Position numbers and translations under genes: made by a program
Notes under the pieces: generated by a model
Told to the model about the DNA's origin: nothing
What the model saw: only the letters and a program-made list of their open reading frames with translations
Databases searched by the model: none
Source: Camarhynchus parvulus
Lineage: Eukaryota; Chordata; Aves; Passeriformes; Thraupidae
Length of the DNA stretch: 64,000 nt
Reading direction: 5' to 3'
Assembly: GCF_901933205.1 (NCBI RefSeq)
Contig: NC_044571.1
Location: 76,757,689-76,821,688 of the forward strand
Shown: positions 11,918-24,989 of the stretch, in pieces
How positions within the stretch are numbered: the first letter of the stretch is position 1
Layout: each line of letters starts with the position of its first letter

Positions 11918-14900
11918 GACAATTACACCGTACAGCTTTGTTACAAAATTAAAGACAATCATAACTACTTTAATTTCAAGTCTATTTTTTGATGTCACCA
12001 AAATATTCTTTTTGGTAGTAGGCATACTTGATTTAGCTTGATTTTTCAAATGCAACGAAAATAGCAAAGTCTAAGGAATAAGAGAAACATATGCCACAAT
12101 TATATATTATAATTATATATCTAGAAATAGCTTTAAGATGTAGTGAATGCACCCTGAAATGACTTCATTGTCAAGTGACACATTTTTATATTAGCCTGCC
12201 ATAAGCAGAAAAGTATTGCTTTCTCAGTCTTCCCTTTTTACAAACTTTACACTAAAATGGATTTCCCAGTGAGATTAATAGCTATCTGAGTGCTATCCGT
12301 ACTGTTATTCACTATAAATATCTCCAGCAGCCCTATTTACTTTAATGCATTAGCTCTTCTTCTATTTATTGCATCTTGATGGATGCATAACAATTTTAGT
12401 TTAGGACACCATTAGCAGGATAGTTTTTCCAAGCTCCTGTAGCTCAGCAGATGTAGTGTCATAAATTACCACCAAGCTATGTGCTCTTTTATGATGGTCA
12501 TAACACAAAAATATTAGAAAACCATTCTTTATTCTCCTACAGACTTGGCATTCAAAAGGGCTACAATTTCAGTAAAAGCATCATGTCTGAGTTCTATCAT
12601 AAGCATATGTTTCACAAGTAACCAGGATTTAAGCAGAAGCAAAGATATAAAACAGCATTCCTTGAGATAAGAGAAGAAGACAAGAATCCAGAGGATATAC
12701 ATGAAATTCTAAGAAGCTGCTCATGTTTGACAATTGGGACTATTAATATATATTCTGTTCATAATAGGAGATATTTCCCTTCCATATTATTTGGAACAAC
12801 ACTTAATAAAAATGAACCGTACCTTTGAGGGCTCTTGTTGAGGGCTCACATGAGCAAATAAAATTATATTGGTGTCATTCACTTCACATCTATACAGATA
12901 AAGCTGTGAAACAGAGATGGCTAAGTGCATTTCAGGGAAAATTTGATGTGTAAAATGTTTTCTGAATCCCACCCACACTTGAAAGCAGTGCTTGAATCCT
13001 TAGAGTACAGATTAAGCAGTTGTAATATGTACTTGGGTAATTCATGGAAATCCTACATATAGAGTGAGTGTTAGTATGACAAACAAATCAGCTTGCTGTG
13101 ATCTGATTTTAAACTATTAAATACTAACCCAGCTACAAGACCCAGATTATTAGTCCTACAGACACCAAAATAAGTCAAAAGGAATAGAGTTCCCCAAGAA
13201 AGATCATCACTTCCTGAGCAAAATGTATGGTGAGCATTGGATGACAACTTATGGATTTATAACTTGTGCTGTATTTGAAAGTACAGATATAAATTAAAAA
13301 AGAAAAAAAGTTGTATCAGTTTTAGATATTAATCAAAGCAAAAATAGCTAGCTGAAGTTGAAGCTCCAATACAGCTAAGCAAGATTTCCGTAGTTACATA
13401 CGGACCTGCTGAGGAGGTAAGATATCCTTACAGAGCAGAGAGAAAAAAGCATTTTCCACAATAACATTGAATTCTGTCAATAAAAATACTAATCTTCTTT
13501 AATCTTTTAGTCTTTTCATCCATTAATTGAGCTGTTAGAAATACATTCCAAGATAGAGTCAAGTATAAAGTCACTCAAGCTTTCATAATTTTCAGTATTT
13601 CTCTGTTCTCTATGTGGCCAGTCAGAAATACTCCTTGAAATTCTGTGTAATAATGTAGCCATACACTGTTTGTGATCTGAAATGCTTGCGTTACGGTTTC
13701 TTGAACCATGTTATGTATGTGTATATAAAATATTGTGATGTCTGAAACAATCCAAGTTACTTAAGGATTTTGGTAGCCATAATTTATATCAAAATAGCCT
13801 GAAAATGTTCATTTGTGTCCCTTTCTTTCAAAACTGCTGGTGCAGGACTGAAATATCTAAACTGCTCTAGACATTCTGGGATTCTTCAGCCTGAAGGGGA
13901 CAATTGCTACAGGTGACAGAGCAGACAGCCTGCCCACCATTGAACAGAGATTTCCTTCACATTACTCATTCTCACGATAAACTGGGATTGATTGAACAAG
14001 CATGCAGCAGTGAGGAGTCTCAGATTTGCTTCCCTATTATATTTTGTCATAGGATAAATAATATATTCTTACAGCCTGCTCCAAAAGATATCCTTCATAA
14101 GCAAAGTTTAGCTTTCTTCCTGTTAGCCTGCACAAAGCTCTTCTGGTCAGTATTTCCTCACCCCCATGGGACCATAAACTAACTGTTCAATACTAGATGT
14201 ATTTCTCTAGAAATCACAAGGAGAGACACAAGGACATTTCATACCTGCTAGTCTAAAACAAAGATCAGAAATCCTATAGAAATCATTACACTTAGTTCAC
14301 AAAAGTTCTTTATAATTTGTTGACCAAGACTTTCCTTTTGATCATTTTATCTAGATTTCTCTGTGTTTGTATATGTATATATATGCGCTCTCACACACAT
14401 GCATGTTGCACAAAACTGCAGTAATTATGCTGTCTAATCAACCTCTTTGTGGTGACTAAGAAAATATTAGAGAAACCTCTAATTCTGTTTATTTACTTAA
14501 TTCTATTGGATTTGAAAACATAATAAGGTAATTTTTCAATTTATTTCAGTATGCTTTTTGCATAAGTAACAAACAGTAAATCAAGTTATTCATGTTTACA
14601 CCTCAAAAATTATATCCTGGATGAACTAACAACAAAAAGAGTCATTGGTTTTGAACATCTTCTGCAAGGAATTTCTCTTTAAATATATTGTAACTTTCTT
14701 CTAAATAGGAATTTCTAGAGTTAAGTCCCACTTTGCTGATCAGTGTTTTTCCATACAATGCATTTTGCTGTGTATATCAGTACTGCTGTGTCCATTTGAG
14801 TAATCATCAGTCCAGAATTCCCTCCCCATAACTGAGCCAGTGTTAAAAAGTTCACTCCAGTTTTAAAAATTAATTTCTCCTGGTTTTAGTGCTAGTGTAT

Positions 14901-15659
14901 AGGTCAGTGTGTAACCTCAGCTTGAGACTGCTCTGGATACGGAAGGATCATTAGCCCAACTAGTGTGGAGTCAGTGCTGAACCCATAGGAATGACCTTGA
15001 GCATTTTTAGAATCCAGATCATGAAACAGAAACTAATTCAGGTGAAGAGAATATTTTTACATAAAACCCAGTTTCTGGAACAGATTTAAAAAACCCCAAA
15101 CCAAACAAATAAACAATAAAACAAAATGACAAAAAAAAAAGGCCCCAAAAACAAATGAGAGGAGTGAGAGACTACTCTTTTCCTGCCAGTTCATCAACTT
15201 CTTTTTAAATTAAATTAAAGAAATGTTGAAGGTAGGTTATTTTATAATAAATTAATCTTTTTTTCCTCATGGAAGATCAGCATGAGTAACAAAGGTCATA
15301 ATGGATTAATGTTTTCCTGATATGAAATTTAGGCATACACAGAAACAATTTCTTTTCTACAAAGAATGTTATTAGTATAGCAGAGCTATTGAAGATGATT
15401 TTATGGATCAGCAGTTCACTTAAACACAAAATATGTTTGAATTCCCAGGTGCTAATCATAATACTATCACAGACATAGTTCTGTATTTAACATTTCTTCT
15501 CTCATCACTCTTAGTTTCCTTTGTAAACAATAGATAGGTAGAAAGACATCTTTTTATTGGCATCCTACTTCTGTGCAATATTTCTTCTGAACCTTCCTTT
15601 TGGAATGCAGATGTATTTCCTGCAAAGATTCACCAGAATTCACTCTATACTATAACCAG

Positions 15660-15830
15660 CATATTATATATGTATATGTGTATATAAAATATATATTATA
15701 TTTAATAATGTTTACTAATAAAATTTATATAAAAATAATAGTGTCGATACATGTTATTATATGAACACATATAATATAAATTTATAATATATTGATATGT
15801 AATATATGCTTACATATTATAATACCTATT
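15660..15830. repeat. AT-rich low-complexity tract
   Basis: Mostly TATA/ATAT steps with few G or C over about 170 bp. This is simple low-complexity DNA. Confidence 0.8.
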
Positions 15831-17006
15831 CACTGTATACTAAATATGTATTTTTATCCTGTGCCAGTGAAGAATCAGGCTATGTTGCATTTACACCAGA
15901 TTGTAAATGAACTTAATTCCTCAAGACAAGTTAATTTCCTGAAGAAGCCTCTGTTATTGAACAAATACTCATTTCTCTAAAGGTATTTATGACTCCTGTC
16001 TGACTCGATGGTGACCTAGCAAACCGCACATGTCTGCTTCCCTCCAGGGAAGGTGCTCTGCTGAAAGAGGCAGAATAACTCAGGCAACAGAAGAACAAGG
16101 TGCTTACAATCAAATACTGCATTGAGGCTCAAAGCAGCCTGACATAAACCTTGACTAATGCTTTAACTCAGCCCTTTCAGCATGCAGGTGTATCTGTTCT
16201 ATCATCTAGAGGACATGCAAATCACTAACACACGTGAAGAACAAGCTGATGTTACAAGATAATGGCAATGTGCACCTGTGATTTAGAAGGCAAATCAAGG
16301 CCTTAGAAGAGTAGGCTAGATAAATTATTATAAAACCCTTTGTCTCTAGAAATCAAGAGGCTTTCTGAATAAAACACAATAGAGCTTATACTTAATATCT
16401 TATCAAAGATTTAAGTCTAACTACAAACAAAAATCTTTATGCTAAAATTTATAAATAATCTCAAATGTTCATAATTTATGACTGGTTTATGGACAAATGT
16501 CAAGATAATTTTGCTGGAGCGAACAAATGCAGTAGCAGATAGCAAAGCCACAGTCTGATGTTGACAGACAGTGGCTGACTACCTGCCTTCTTTCCTTTGA
16601 GTTAGCATTTCAGATTTGGAAGTGTCTAACCTACTTCCAGCAAAGTAAATTACTGATAGTACTTCATGTTTTCATCCTTTCACTCTAAGATTAATTACTT
16701 TGCAGTCACTTTACAGAATTTTGGTTTGCCTTTCTCTGTATGAGAATGTATTCACATACAGAGGGGAATGAGGGATTGAGACTGGGAAATTGCTTTCATT
16801 TTCCTGCTATCACTAAATAACCTGTCTTCTCGATATCAGGCTAAAAGGTCAACATCTAGCTTAGAATCCTCTTTCTATAGTCCTTGAGATGAGTAACTCT
16901 TGACTTCGAGAAAGATGGCCTTGTGATTTAATGCATTTTTAATGTGAGAAAAAGCTGAGGAATTTGGCCCATGCTTAGAAGCAGTTGTTGAAAAATGCAC
17001 AGTGCA

Positions 17007-17130
17007 TCTCCTCTCCTCTCCTCTCCTCTCCTCTCCTCTCCTCTCCTCTCCTCTCCTCTCCTCTCCTCTCCTCTCCTCTCCTCTCCTCTCCTCTCCTCTC
17101 CTCTCCTCTCCTCTCCTCTCCTCTCCTCTC
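17007..17130. repeat. perfect (CTCTC)24 array
   Basis: Twenty-four uninterrupted copies of the 5-mer CTCTC at 17011-17130, preceded by a partial unit TCTC. One strand is pure pyrimidine and the other pure purine, and the tract is a mirror repeat, so it can form triplex (H-DNA). The absence of any interruption over 120 bp suggests recent expansion. Open frames across it on either strand only translate the repeat (for example GEERR repeats) and are not genes. Confidence 0.97.
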
Positions 17131-18023
17131 GAGATGAGCCTCTCTTTAGCAAACAGAACCCTTAATTTTTTTCCTCCATCTGTATTTATTATAGGTATAA
17201 GTGGAAACCAGAAACTTGAAAACCATGCTTTTTCTGAAGGTTATTCCATTCCAGATATCTGTCTCTTTTTTAACCTAGAAAGTTTCTCCCAATTCATGTG
17301 GCCTTCTTGGCTTAAAAGGTTTTTTTTTTTGGCCACAAGCCAGTCTGCCAGATTAATGGCTGATACTGTTTGTTTTGCAACTTCAACCAGACAAGAAGAT
17401 TGATTTCTGTTAGAGAATTTGTCACTTTGTGATGGACTTAATATCCCTGGAGGCATTCAGTAACAAGGCAATTTTAGGAGTTAATGAGCATTCTTCAGTG
17501 ATACACAGACAGATGCCCCAAATTTTTACAACAGCTATACAAAAATATAAATTTCCCTGGTTGTAGACATGGGATGCAAACATTTAGTAGATTATCTACA
17601 TACATGCTTATTATTTAAAAGAGTCTGTCTTACTATAGCACACATTTTAAGTTCAAAAATTCCCCTTTACAGAGTCTCCCTTTATTTCATTCTTATGACT
17701 AATAAGCTACAAATTCTCTCACAACACTATGAATACATATTGGACAAATATTTGAAGAATTTCACACTTGTTCTAACTTCCCTTCAAAAGGCTAATTTAT
17801 TATACCTAATATGCAGAAATTTACTCTTTAAGTTTTACTATAAAAAAGTAGAACAAAAAGAGGGTGAAAACTATAGCAAGAGACTTGTCAATGACACTTT
17901 AATGGACACAGGCATAAAGCATTCTGAAAAGAATGTGCCACAGAACAGTGCCTTCTGCTGGGCACTCCTCTGCCACTGGCCATCATGGAAGAAGAATATC
18001 TTGTGATCTCTTTCCAACTCTAT
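17131..18023. other. unique non-coding DNA with a chance open frame
   Basis: Contains a 145-codon plus-strand open frame (17569-18006) that is AT-rich, low in recognisable motifs and without a domain I know. About one frame of this length is expected by chance in a window of this size and composition, so it is not called as a gene. Confidence 0.5.
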
Positions 18024-18182
18024 CTGACTTTGTGTGACCTTTCACAAGTCACATTATTTGGATGTGCAGTATCCATAAAAATTAGTAAATTATTGCTTTC
18101 CTTGTTCTCTTGAGGTTTGTGAGACTTAATTGGTAAATTTTATAAATCTTTTCTAGACTCACAGGTGCAAAGTGCTGTAAGG
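18024..18182 (+). mobile_element. probable MIR-type (CORE-SINE) fossil
   Basis: The order of matches follows an amniote MIR: TGTGTGACCTTTCACAAGTC (MIR form near TGTGACCTTGGGCAAGTC), then GTGCAGTATCCATAAAA (near GTGCCTCAGT..CATCTGTAAAA), then GAGGTTTGTGAGACTTAATT (near GGTTGTGAGGCTTAATTA), then GCAAAGTGCTGTAAGGA (near GTAAAGCGCTTTGA). Divergence is high, as expected for an element older than birds. The tRNA-derived head with its promoter boxes is not recognisable. Chance similarity is possible, but four blocks in correct order argue against it. Confidence 0.55.
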
Positions 18183-21100
18183 ACAAAGTTTTATTGTCAC
18201 CATTCCTTTGGGAAATGAGTTTCTTAAAGTTATGTGAGATAATTAGTCTCATTCTGCAGGCTGTGCTGCAGATAAACACACCATTAAAGTAATCTGTTTT
18301 ATAATATGAACAATACCTTTTCTCACAAGTTTAGCAAAAACAGATGTGAGTTCTGGGTTTCTAACTTGGCCTTTTCCAGTCCCCCGCTGTTGGAAAGCTT
18401 TTAGGATGCTAGGATTTTTTCCATTTCTTTTTTTTTTTATGGTGATAGACTTTTGCACCATTACTCAAAAATGACACATACTAAATGTTTTGGAAATGCT
18501 TTCTCCGATTTCTATGAAATTGTCTACAATTGCATAGAAAGTATAATTTTCCTTCTCAAAATGCATGTAATATTCACTATTTTTGCTAAGAAATCTTGTA
18601 ATTTAAATAAAATATTTGGCTATAAGTTCTCTTTACAGGCTGTGACTGATGGCTTGAAACTTACTTCAAGCTGCTTCTCAGCTGGTCATTTACAAATAGG
18701 CTTATTTTTAATTTTTTTTTTTTTTTTTGAGCAACCAATGTCACCTTTCTTCATTATTTGGAGGAAGAGCACATTAACTCTCTGAGAAACAACCTTGCTT
18801 AGTGGAATTACAGTAGGCTGTCTGCTTCTGTGGCATTAATAAAGGCACTAAGACTAATATAACAAGTTCATTTTATGGGTCAGATTTTTAAAGTAGATGT
18901 ATGAAGGTACATGTACACCTCGTTCATGTTTCCATTCTTCTCATATCTTTATCTCCTTTTTTAAGCTTTATGAATTTTCTTTGTTATGTTTATCTAAATG
19001 ACATGATAATTTCCCTTTTTCATTCAGTTTAGAGAAAACCATGAGGTTATGCATGCCATTTTGTCCTCCTTTTTACTGTTTTTGGAAAAAGTATATGTTT
19101 AAAATACTCCCAAACTTGCTTGTCAATCTGGATTCTACTGTGCTTGGTTCCGAGTGGCAGACAGGCTGTTTCAACCTTTCACTATATCTAAGACCTGTGC
19201 TTTGGGAAACTGCTCTAATCATGTGTGCAGAATCGTCATTCATGTGAATGTTCTCACTGAGCAGCAACCTCAGTCACAGTAACCATGTTCATCTCCTATT
19301 TTGTTATCATGCAGACTTTCAGCAGATACAATTTCTCTGGAAACTCAAAGAAAGGGCTTATATTGCTCATAGACTATGTCATGTCTCCTTTTTCACTAGG
19401 CAGAACATCCTAGGCAAGATATACAATTTATGACTCTGTTCCAGCCATGTGACTTCAGCAATTTCTGTTATGATAACTAAGTTTTATTTTTAATCATTAT
19501 CATAATAATATGTGGCTGTTTACATTTCTTGCATTAATAAATATTTATATAAGATGTTTATCAACTTGATTTACTATGCACTTTGTTTTCTCTCTCTTTG
19601 TGATATGAGTAATCCTCTCACCTTTGGTTCATATGCATTCTGCCTGGTTTCCTAAAAGGGTAATAATAATCTTCTGATCAAATTTTGGGTTTTCAGTTAA
19701 CAAGTCAGTATGGAATTTTATGTTTGGTTTTATTCTTCATTAGTCAGCTATAACTCAGAAAGCTTATGGAACTTAACCTTGTGGTGTAGGAAGCCACTTT
19801 GGAAAAATCATCATCACAGCTATGCCTTAATCTCCAGAATATCCCTGGCTCTCCTGAAGCCTTGACCTTCAGCAAGTAAAAGTGACAATAATGCTATCTG
19901 TGCCTTGATCCAACTCTAAATACATCTATAGCACCTCTGTACATGAGAATCATGGAGTATTGGCCTGGGTGGAAGAAAAGCCACAGCAAACTTTTAGTAA
20001 CAGCTTGGACTTGGTCTCATCCATACCTTCTGTGCCTTACGGACTTGTACCCAGAACACTTGGCATTCTTGAGTTCACTACTATTGCTTGTCAAAGATCA
20101 GGACATCCTAAAGAGTCCAGCTGTGAGATAAGGAGTTTATAGCTAGGGACTTAGTAATTTGGAAAATGTTCCATGTACTTCCAAAATTGTATCCTGACAA
20201 AGGACACCATGACATATAGAAACGTTTCTTACCTTCTTTCTAGTAGTTCAAACTATAATAAAGAAACATATCTTGAAATGTTTATTAAATATTTACCACT
20301 CTTTAGAGTTCATTAAAAAGGACAGGAGAGTACAATTTCATCTAAACTATGTTAGTATGGCAAAAACCAAAACAAGCTAAACTTCTCTTAGTAGCATGAA
20401 GCAGTTCTTAAGTACTGAAAACAGTTTGCTTTTCTACTAACATTTATAGAGTGTTGTGCACAGAAGATCTAGATACTGCAAGGGGCCAGCAGAGCAGTCC
20501 TCTCCGTAGTTTATTCAAAATTTACCTAGAGTCATAAATCAAATATTCGACCTCTCCTCTCAAGTGAAGCTATACAACAAGGGAACACTTATTATATACA
20601 CACTCTACCAGTAACAAAGAGATAGGTTGTGGAAATTAATTTTGACTTGTAGAGAACATTCACTGCAGAGATTCATGTATTGCAACAAGTTATCTCTAAG
20701 GTGTAAATGTGCTTTATATTATAGAATAATAATTAGTGGCCGTTTGTGCAGCAGGAGAAAACAGTACTCAGTCAGTGGCAAGCAAAGGAAAGCATATTTT
20801 GTGCTTCATTCACACAATCTTGCTAGATCATTACCAGCAAGAAATCCCACAGTGTCATAACTATACATTACATTAAAAGGTTGATTTTTTCTTCCAATAA
20901 CATGGCTCTTAGAATGATAAAGATTTTAAATTCTTTCATTTTATTCTAGTAAATAGCTTATCAGATAGAAACATCAAAAATCTTGAGAACAGAAGAAAAA
21001 TAATGAACTACACAATCTAATTTATAAACAGTTTATATTTTTAAGAGTAGAATAGTGATTCTAGCTGTTTTACTTACATAACCACGGGAGGAACCGTCTC

Positions 21101-21927
21101 AACTCACTGCACAGAACAAAGGGAGTACTACAGAGAAAAATATTGTGGATATATGCAAAATATGTGTGTTCCTATAATTTTGCTTTTTGTTTCTACTAAA
21201 TATTCATTCATGCATCTCATCCTGGTGAGAGAAAGCAAGAGAGAAACAATATGAAATATGGTCATCCATCTCCATCTTCAGCATAATCTTCTTTTCTTTG
21301 TCTGTACACAAACAGTATTAAATTCTGCCTGAACAAGGATCCCCAGACAACTTAAGATATGGATATAACATAGTGCTCACCTGTGTTAGGGAATGTCTCA
21401 GTCAAAAAGTGGTAGCATGGTTTTTTGCACATTTTGTGTTGAGAGATGATATGTTACTGGCATCCTAAAGAATGGCATTTTGATAAGGCTGAACTAGCCA
21501 CCTCTTTATGTGGATAACTTTTTAAAAGGAAAGCAATATACTACATCCTTTCTCCCACCAATTGCTTTATAATTGTCATCAGCTCCCGACAACTCCAGTT
21601 TATCTTTCACTATAGACAAACAGTTAATTCTTTACAATTTAAGTTTTTTTTGGTTTTTTATCCCCAAATTTGATTGTTCTTCAGTGCAACATTTGTATGA
21701 AACAGTGCTCCAAAGCAATAAGGCAGTAAGTTTAAGAAGTGGGCAAATTTTACTGTATTCTTCTTTATCATGATACTTCTTTTAACTTGATAATGTTAAA
21801 TATCAGCAGTAGGTGCTGTTTGAATCAGTGCTGGACAGGTTATGTAATGGTCTACAATTTCAGCATGGCTTTTGAAAATATTGCAGGATATTGTTTGCCT
21901 ACCTGAAAACTAACAAATATTATGGTT
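18183..21927. other. unique AT-rich non-coding DNA
   Basis: No gene recognised. A weak minus-strand MIR-like stretch may lie at 18190-18262, and a 17-nt T-run ends near 18730. The remainder is ordinary AT-rich sequence with short overlapping chance frames. Confidence 0.55.
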
Positions 21928-22198
21928 AAATGGAATTAGAGAAAGGTTTGGGTTGGAAGGGACCTTAAAAATCATCTAGTTCCAACTCCTGGTTGTGGGC
22001 AGGGAACCTTCCACTAGGCCATATTTCCCTGTGCAATCTGACTGTGAACATTTTCAGGGATAGGGCATCCACGACTTCTCGGGGCAACCTGTTTCAGTGT
22101 CTCAACAACCTCAGAGTAAATAATTTCTTCATAATATCTAATCTAAATCTACCTTCTTTCACCTTAAAGCTGTTTCCGTTTGGTTTTACTTTAAGATG
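21928..22198 (-). mobile_element. CR1 LINE, 3' end
   Basis: Reads in from a decayed tail at about 21930 to GGTTTGGGTTGGAAGGGACC, ATCATCTAGTTCCAACTCC, TCCACTAGGCC, GGGCATCCACGAC, GGGGCAACCTGTTTCAGTG and AATATCTAATCTAAATCTAC. This is the reverse complement of the CR1 end-proximal region in correct order. Identity to the remembered consensus is higher than for the copies at 4.5 or 31.7 kb, so this is a fairly young copy. It has no coding part. Confidence 0.92.
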
Positions 22199-24989
22199 AG
22201 ACAGTCATGGCCTTTGCTACACACATGATATGTAGACAAGGCGTATCGGCTTTCAGTTTTCTGATCTAATTTATTTAGAGGAAGATTATGAGCACAAGTA
22301 CCTCATCTTCAGGGAAACATTACACCTGTTAGATTATAGGACAAATATTGTCAATATCTGACAGTTTATCATGCCAAAGGATAAATCTGATTACAGCATG
22401 GCATGAGAGGGACATATTCCAGAATTAATACTATTATGTAGATTACTTTCCAAATTTTGTGAAACTTGATATCAAACATATTAATTTTTTCTCCCACAGA
22501 TAATTTCAATGTTTTAACGCTGTTTCATCTAATATTTTATATTGTCTGGCTTTTACATTTAAAAGTTAATTTTTATTGTGATCTATACTTTTAGTTGCAT
22601 AACTTTGTAATTGTATGCTACCTGAAATTTTTAGTTTCCTGTCCCAGTAAGGGGGTTGTTTGAAAGAAGCCTTAATTTCTTTGAAATTTGAGACTTCCAT
22701 TCTATGAAGCAGAATAGTATAATAAAATGAAGTTCTAATAATTCATTTAGATGAAATGGGACTAAAGGTTTTCTATAAAGTTTTGTACTGACTGCTAGGA
22801 AACTACCTTTAAACTGAATTTTAATAAACAGAGTGGAAGCATACTTGTTTAAAACAAGGAACTATAAAAGCCTGCTGACAGGCTTTTAACATAAGTAAGA
22901 AAGTCCAGACAGAGGAATGGGTCCTTATTTTCAGTGTGAGAGATTCACTGGTGCACCTCAATACAGATATCAGGATATAGGTTTCTGACTCTGGCTAAGG
23001 ATGGAGCCATAAATTGTCATCTGCCGAGCAGTGCTGAATCAGCTCCCTGCTCTGAAATGAGACAATAAGCAAGAAATAGATTCCAGCCTTTTATTCATTG
23101 GGAAAGATTTAAGCTTCTTTTTTTTTTTGCTTTGGGAGCACAAGGACTTCTATCTATCACCTCTGACAGAGGTGCCCTAAGCAGAGTAGCAGAAGCATTC
23201 AGAATGAAGCTATCTCAATTTGCACAGTTAAAGATGCTTCAGCTGCCATGTGATATTCCCCTATTGTAGGAAGAATAGTGAAAGAATTGTTTAGTCAGTG
23301 GAGAGGAGTTCCACTGTCACAGAGGAGTCCCTGTAGAGAGGGAGGAGTACATGAAAAAATTCAGTTCAGGTCTATCTTATAACAATTTTAGTTATATTTA
23401 TTTTCCTGGTTTATGTATCTGCCTGAGGCAAGTTTGAATTCTTCCAACTCAGGCTCCGCAGACAGGAAATGCCTCACTGGGGCATCCTTAAGGGGCTGTG
23501 ATGTCAGTGAATAATTTCACTGCTCTGTTTCATTCACAATGGGGGTAGCTGTGTTTATATCTACTGCCTCAAACTCAGGCATTGAAGTAATATAGAACTT
23601 ACATTCACCCAGAGTCTGAGTAAAGACTGACCTGGGATTGTGAGTTTTGTCCTTTTTTTTTTGTACTGGGTACACACAAACTACTATGAAATAAACCCTG
23701 AAGTACTTCACATTCCTTTCTCTTTTTGAAAATAAACCACAAATTATAATTGTAAGGAGATATGCACTGTGCATGCTGGAATAAACTAAGTAAAGCAACT
23801 GCTTTTAGATCAAAAAAATCCAGCTCCTTGCAATGTGTTGCACAGATCAAAAATCAATACTGAGAAATGGACTCAGCAAAAACAAATTAACTCAGCAAGT
23901 GACTTGGGCTTGCTCTGCAAACTTTTCTTCTGCTGTTTTTAACCCTTTAAGATATCAGATCACTGCTACATAAAGGAGGAAGTGCAGTCGTGTTCTGCTT
24001 ATTTAGATATTTCAACGCAATTTGATAGCACAAGTTTCAAGATGATTTTCATAAAGTTTTCCAAGCACATTCTGATTGTTATGATGAAAGATGCTTTTTG
24101 TTCAAAGATGTATTAAAGAATATCAGGTGCTTTTAGGACTTTTTTTGAATGTTAACAATGTCACATTTGATCACTCACTAATGGCTCCATATTCCTAGAA
24201 TATAGATATGAAATTTAAATTCTTAATACATTTTATCTACTTTTTCTTCTCCTTCTCTCGTTCTCTCTCACTTTCTTTTTTTTTTTCCCTAGGAAGTAAT
24301 TTTGATGCTTTTGTTCTGCAATTTACTAAATGATGGCTCCATGCCAAACAGATTTAGGAAAGTGATCAAACCAATATATCATAATGCAATTTTCTAAGAC
24401 TGACTGATTCAAATAGACTTCTGACTAAGACTGCCAAAAAACAATGAATGTTCAAGATTACTCAGAATGTTAATGTAAATTTTGCTTTCTATCCCTTTAG
24501 CATTAATTAAAACAGACTCTTTCATCCTCTTTATCGTTACAGCTTTTAAACAGCTTCTGACTGACACCTCAGCTGACTTCTTTTCCTTCAAAATTTTTAC
24601 ACATATGCCAGCCTGCCTGGCCACAAGTGTAGATGTAATTTTTATTCACATCATTTGTAAGTCTAAATTGTGTTGTGGGATAGAAGGGATTAAAAATTCC
24701 CTTTACTTTCAAGGACACCTTTTTCCTTCCTTCATTCACTATGGATGGGAGAATTTTATCCTTTGTAAAAACAGCAGAATACATCACCAAAATGGTTATA
24801 GCAGTAATGACAATTGAGGATAAAAATAACAGTACTAGTTTTAACATTAAAAATTGAAGATAAATAGATAATACCATTAACTAGGTGTCATTAAGTGCTC
24901 TCTATTACATCAAGAAATATTTATATTTATTTGTATAAACATTACAAAAATACAATATATTTCCTTTCTAAAATCGTCTCCTCAGCAGA
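22199..24989. other. unique AT-rich non-coding DNA
   Basis: No gene or dispersed repeat recognised. A 10-bp-stem hairpin lies at 22865-22888 and a pyrimidine-rich tract at 24241-24290 is followed by TAGGAAG. The tract looks like a splice acceptor but no exon can be supported beyond it. Overlapping opposite-strand frames of 71 to 111 codons at 24409-24877 have no recognisable content. Confidence 0.55.

Larger units (their letters stand above)
11303..17006. other. unique AT-rich non-coding DNA
   Basis: No gene or dispersed repeat recognised. It includes a perfect 13-bp-arm inverted repeat at 11886-11917, an A-rich stretch at 15090-15145 and an almost pure AT tract at 15660-15830. The longest open frame (13904-14182, 92 codons) has no recognisable domain. 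Confidence 0.6.

Noticed and set aside
12430..12520. tRNA or tRNA-derived SINE suggested by CTGTAGCTCAGCAGA
   Set aside because: A box-A-like string is present, but no box B and no cloverleaf could be formed.
17002..17403. 133-codon frame and an opposite-strand frame across the CTCTC array
   Set aside because: Open only because a 5-bp repeat without stops is translated; low-complexity peptide.
17569..18006. 145-codon plus-strand open frame
   Set aside because: AT-rich composition, no domain or signal, and a length expected by chance about once or less in a window of this size and base content.
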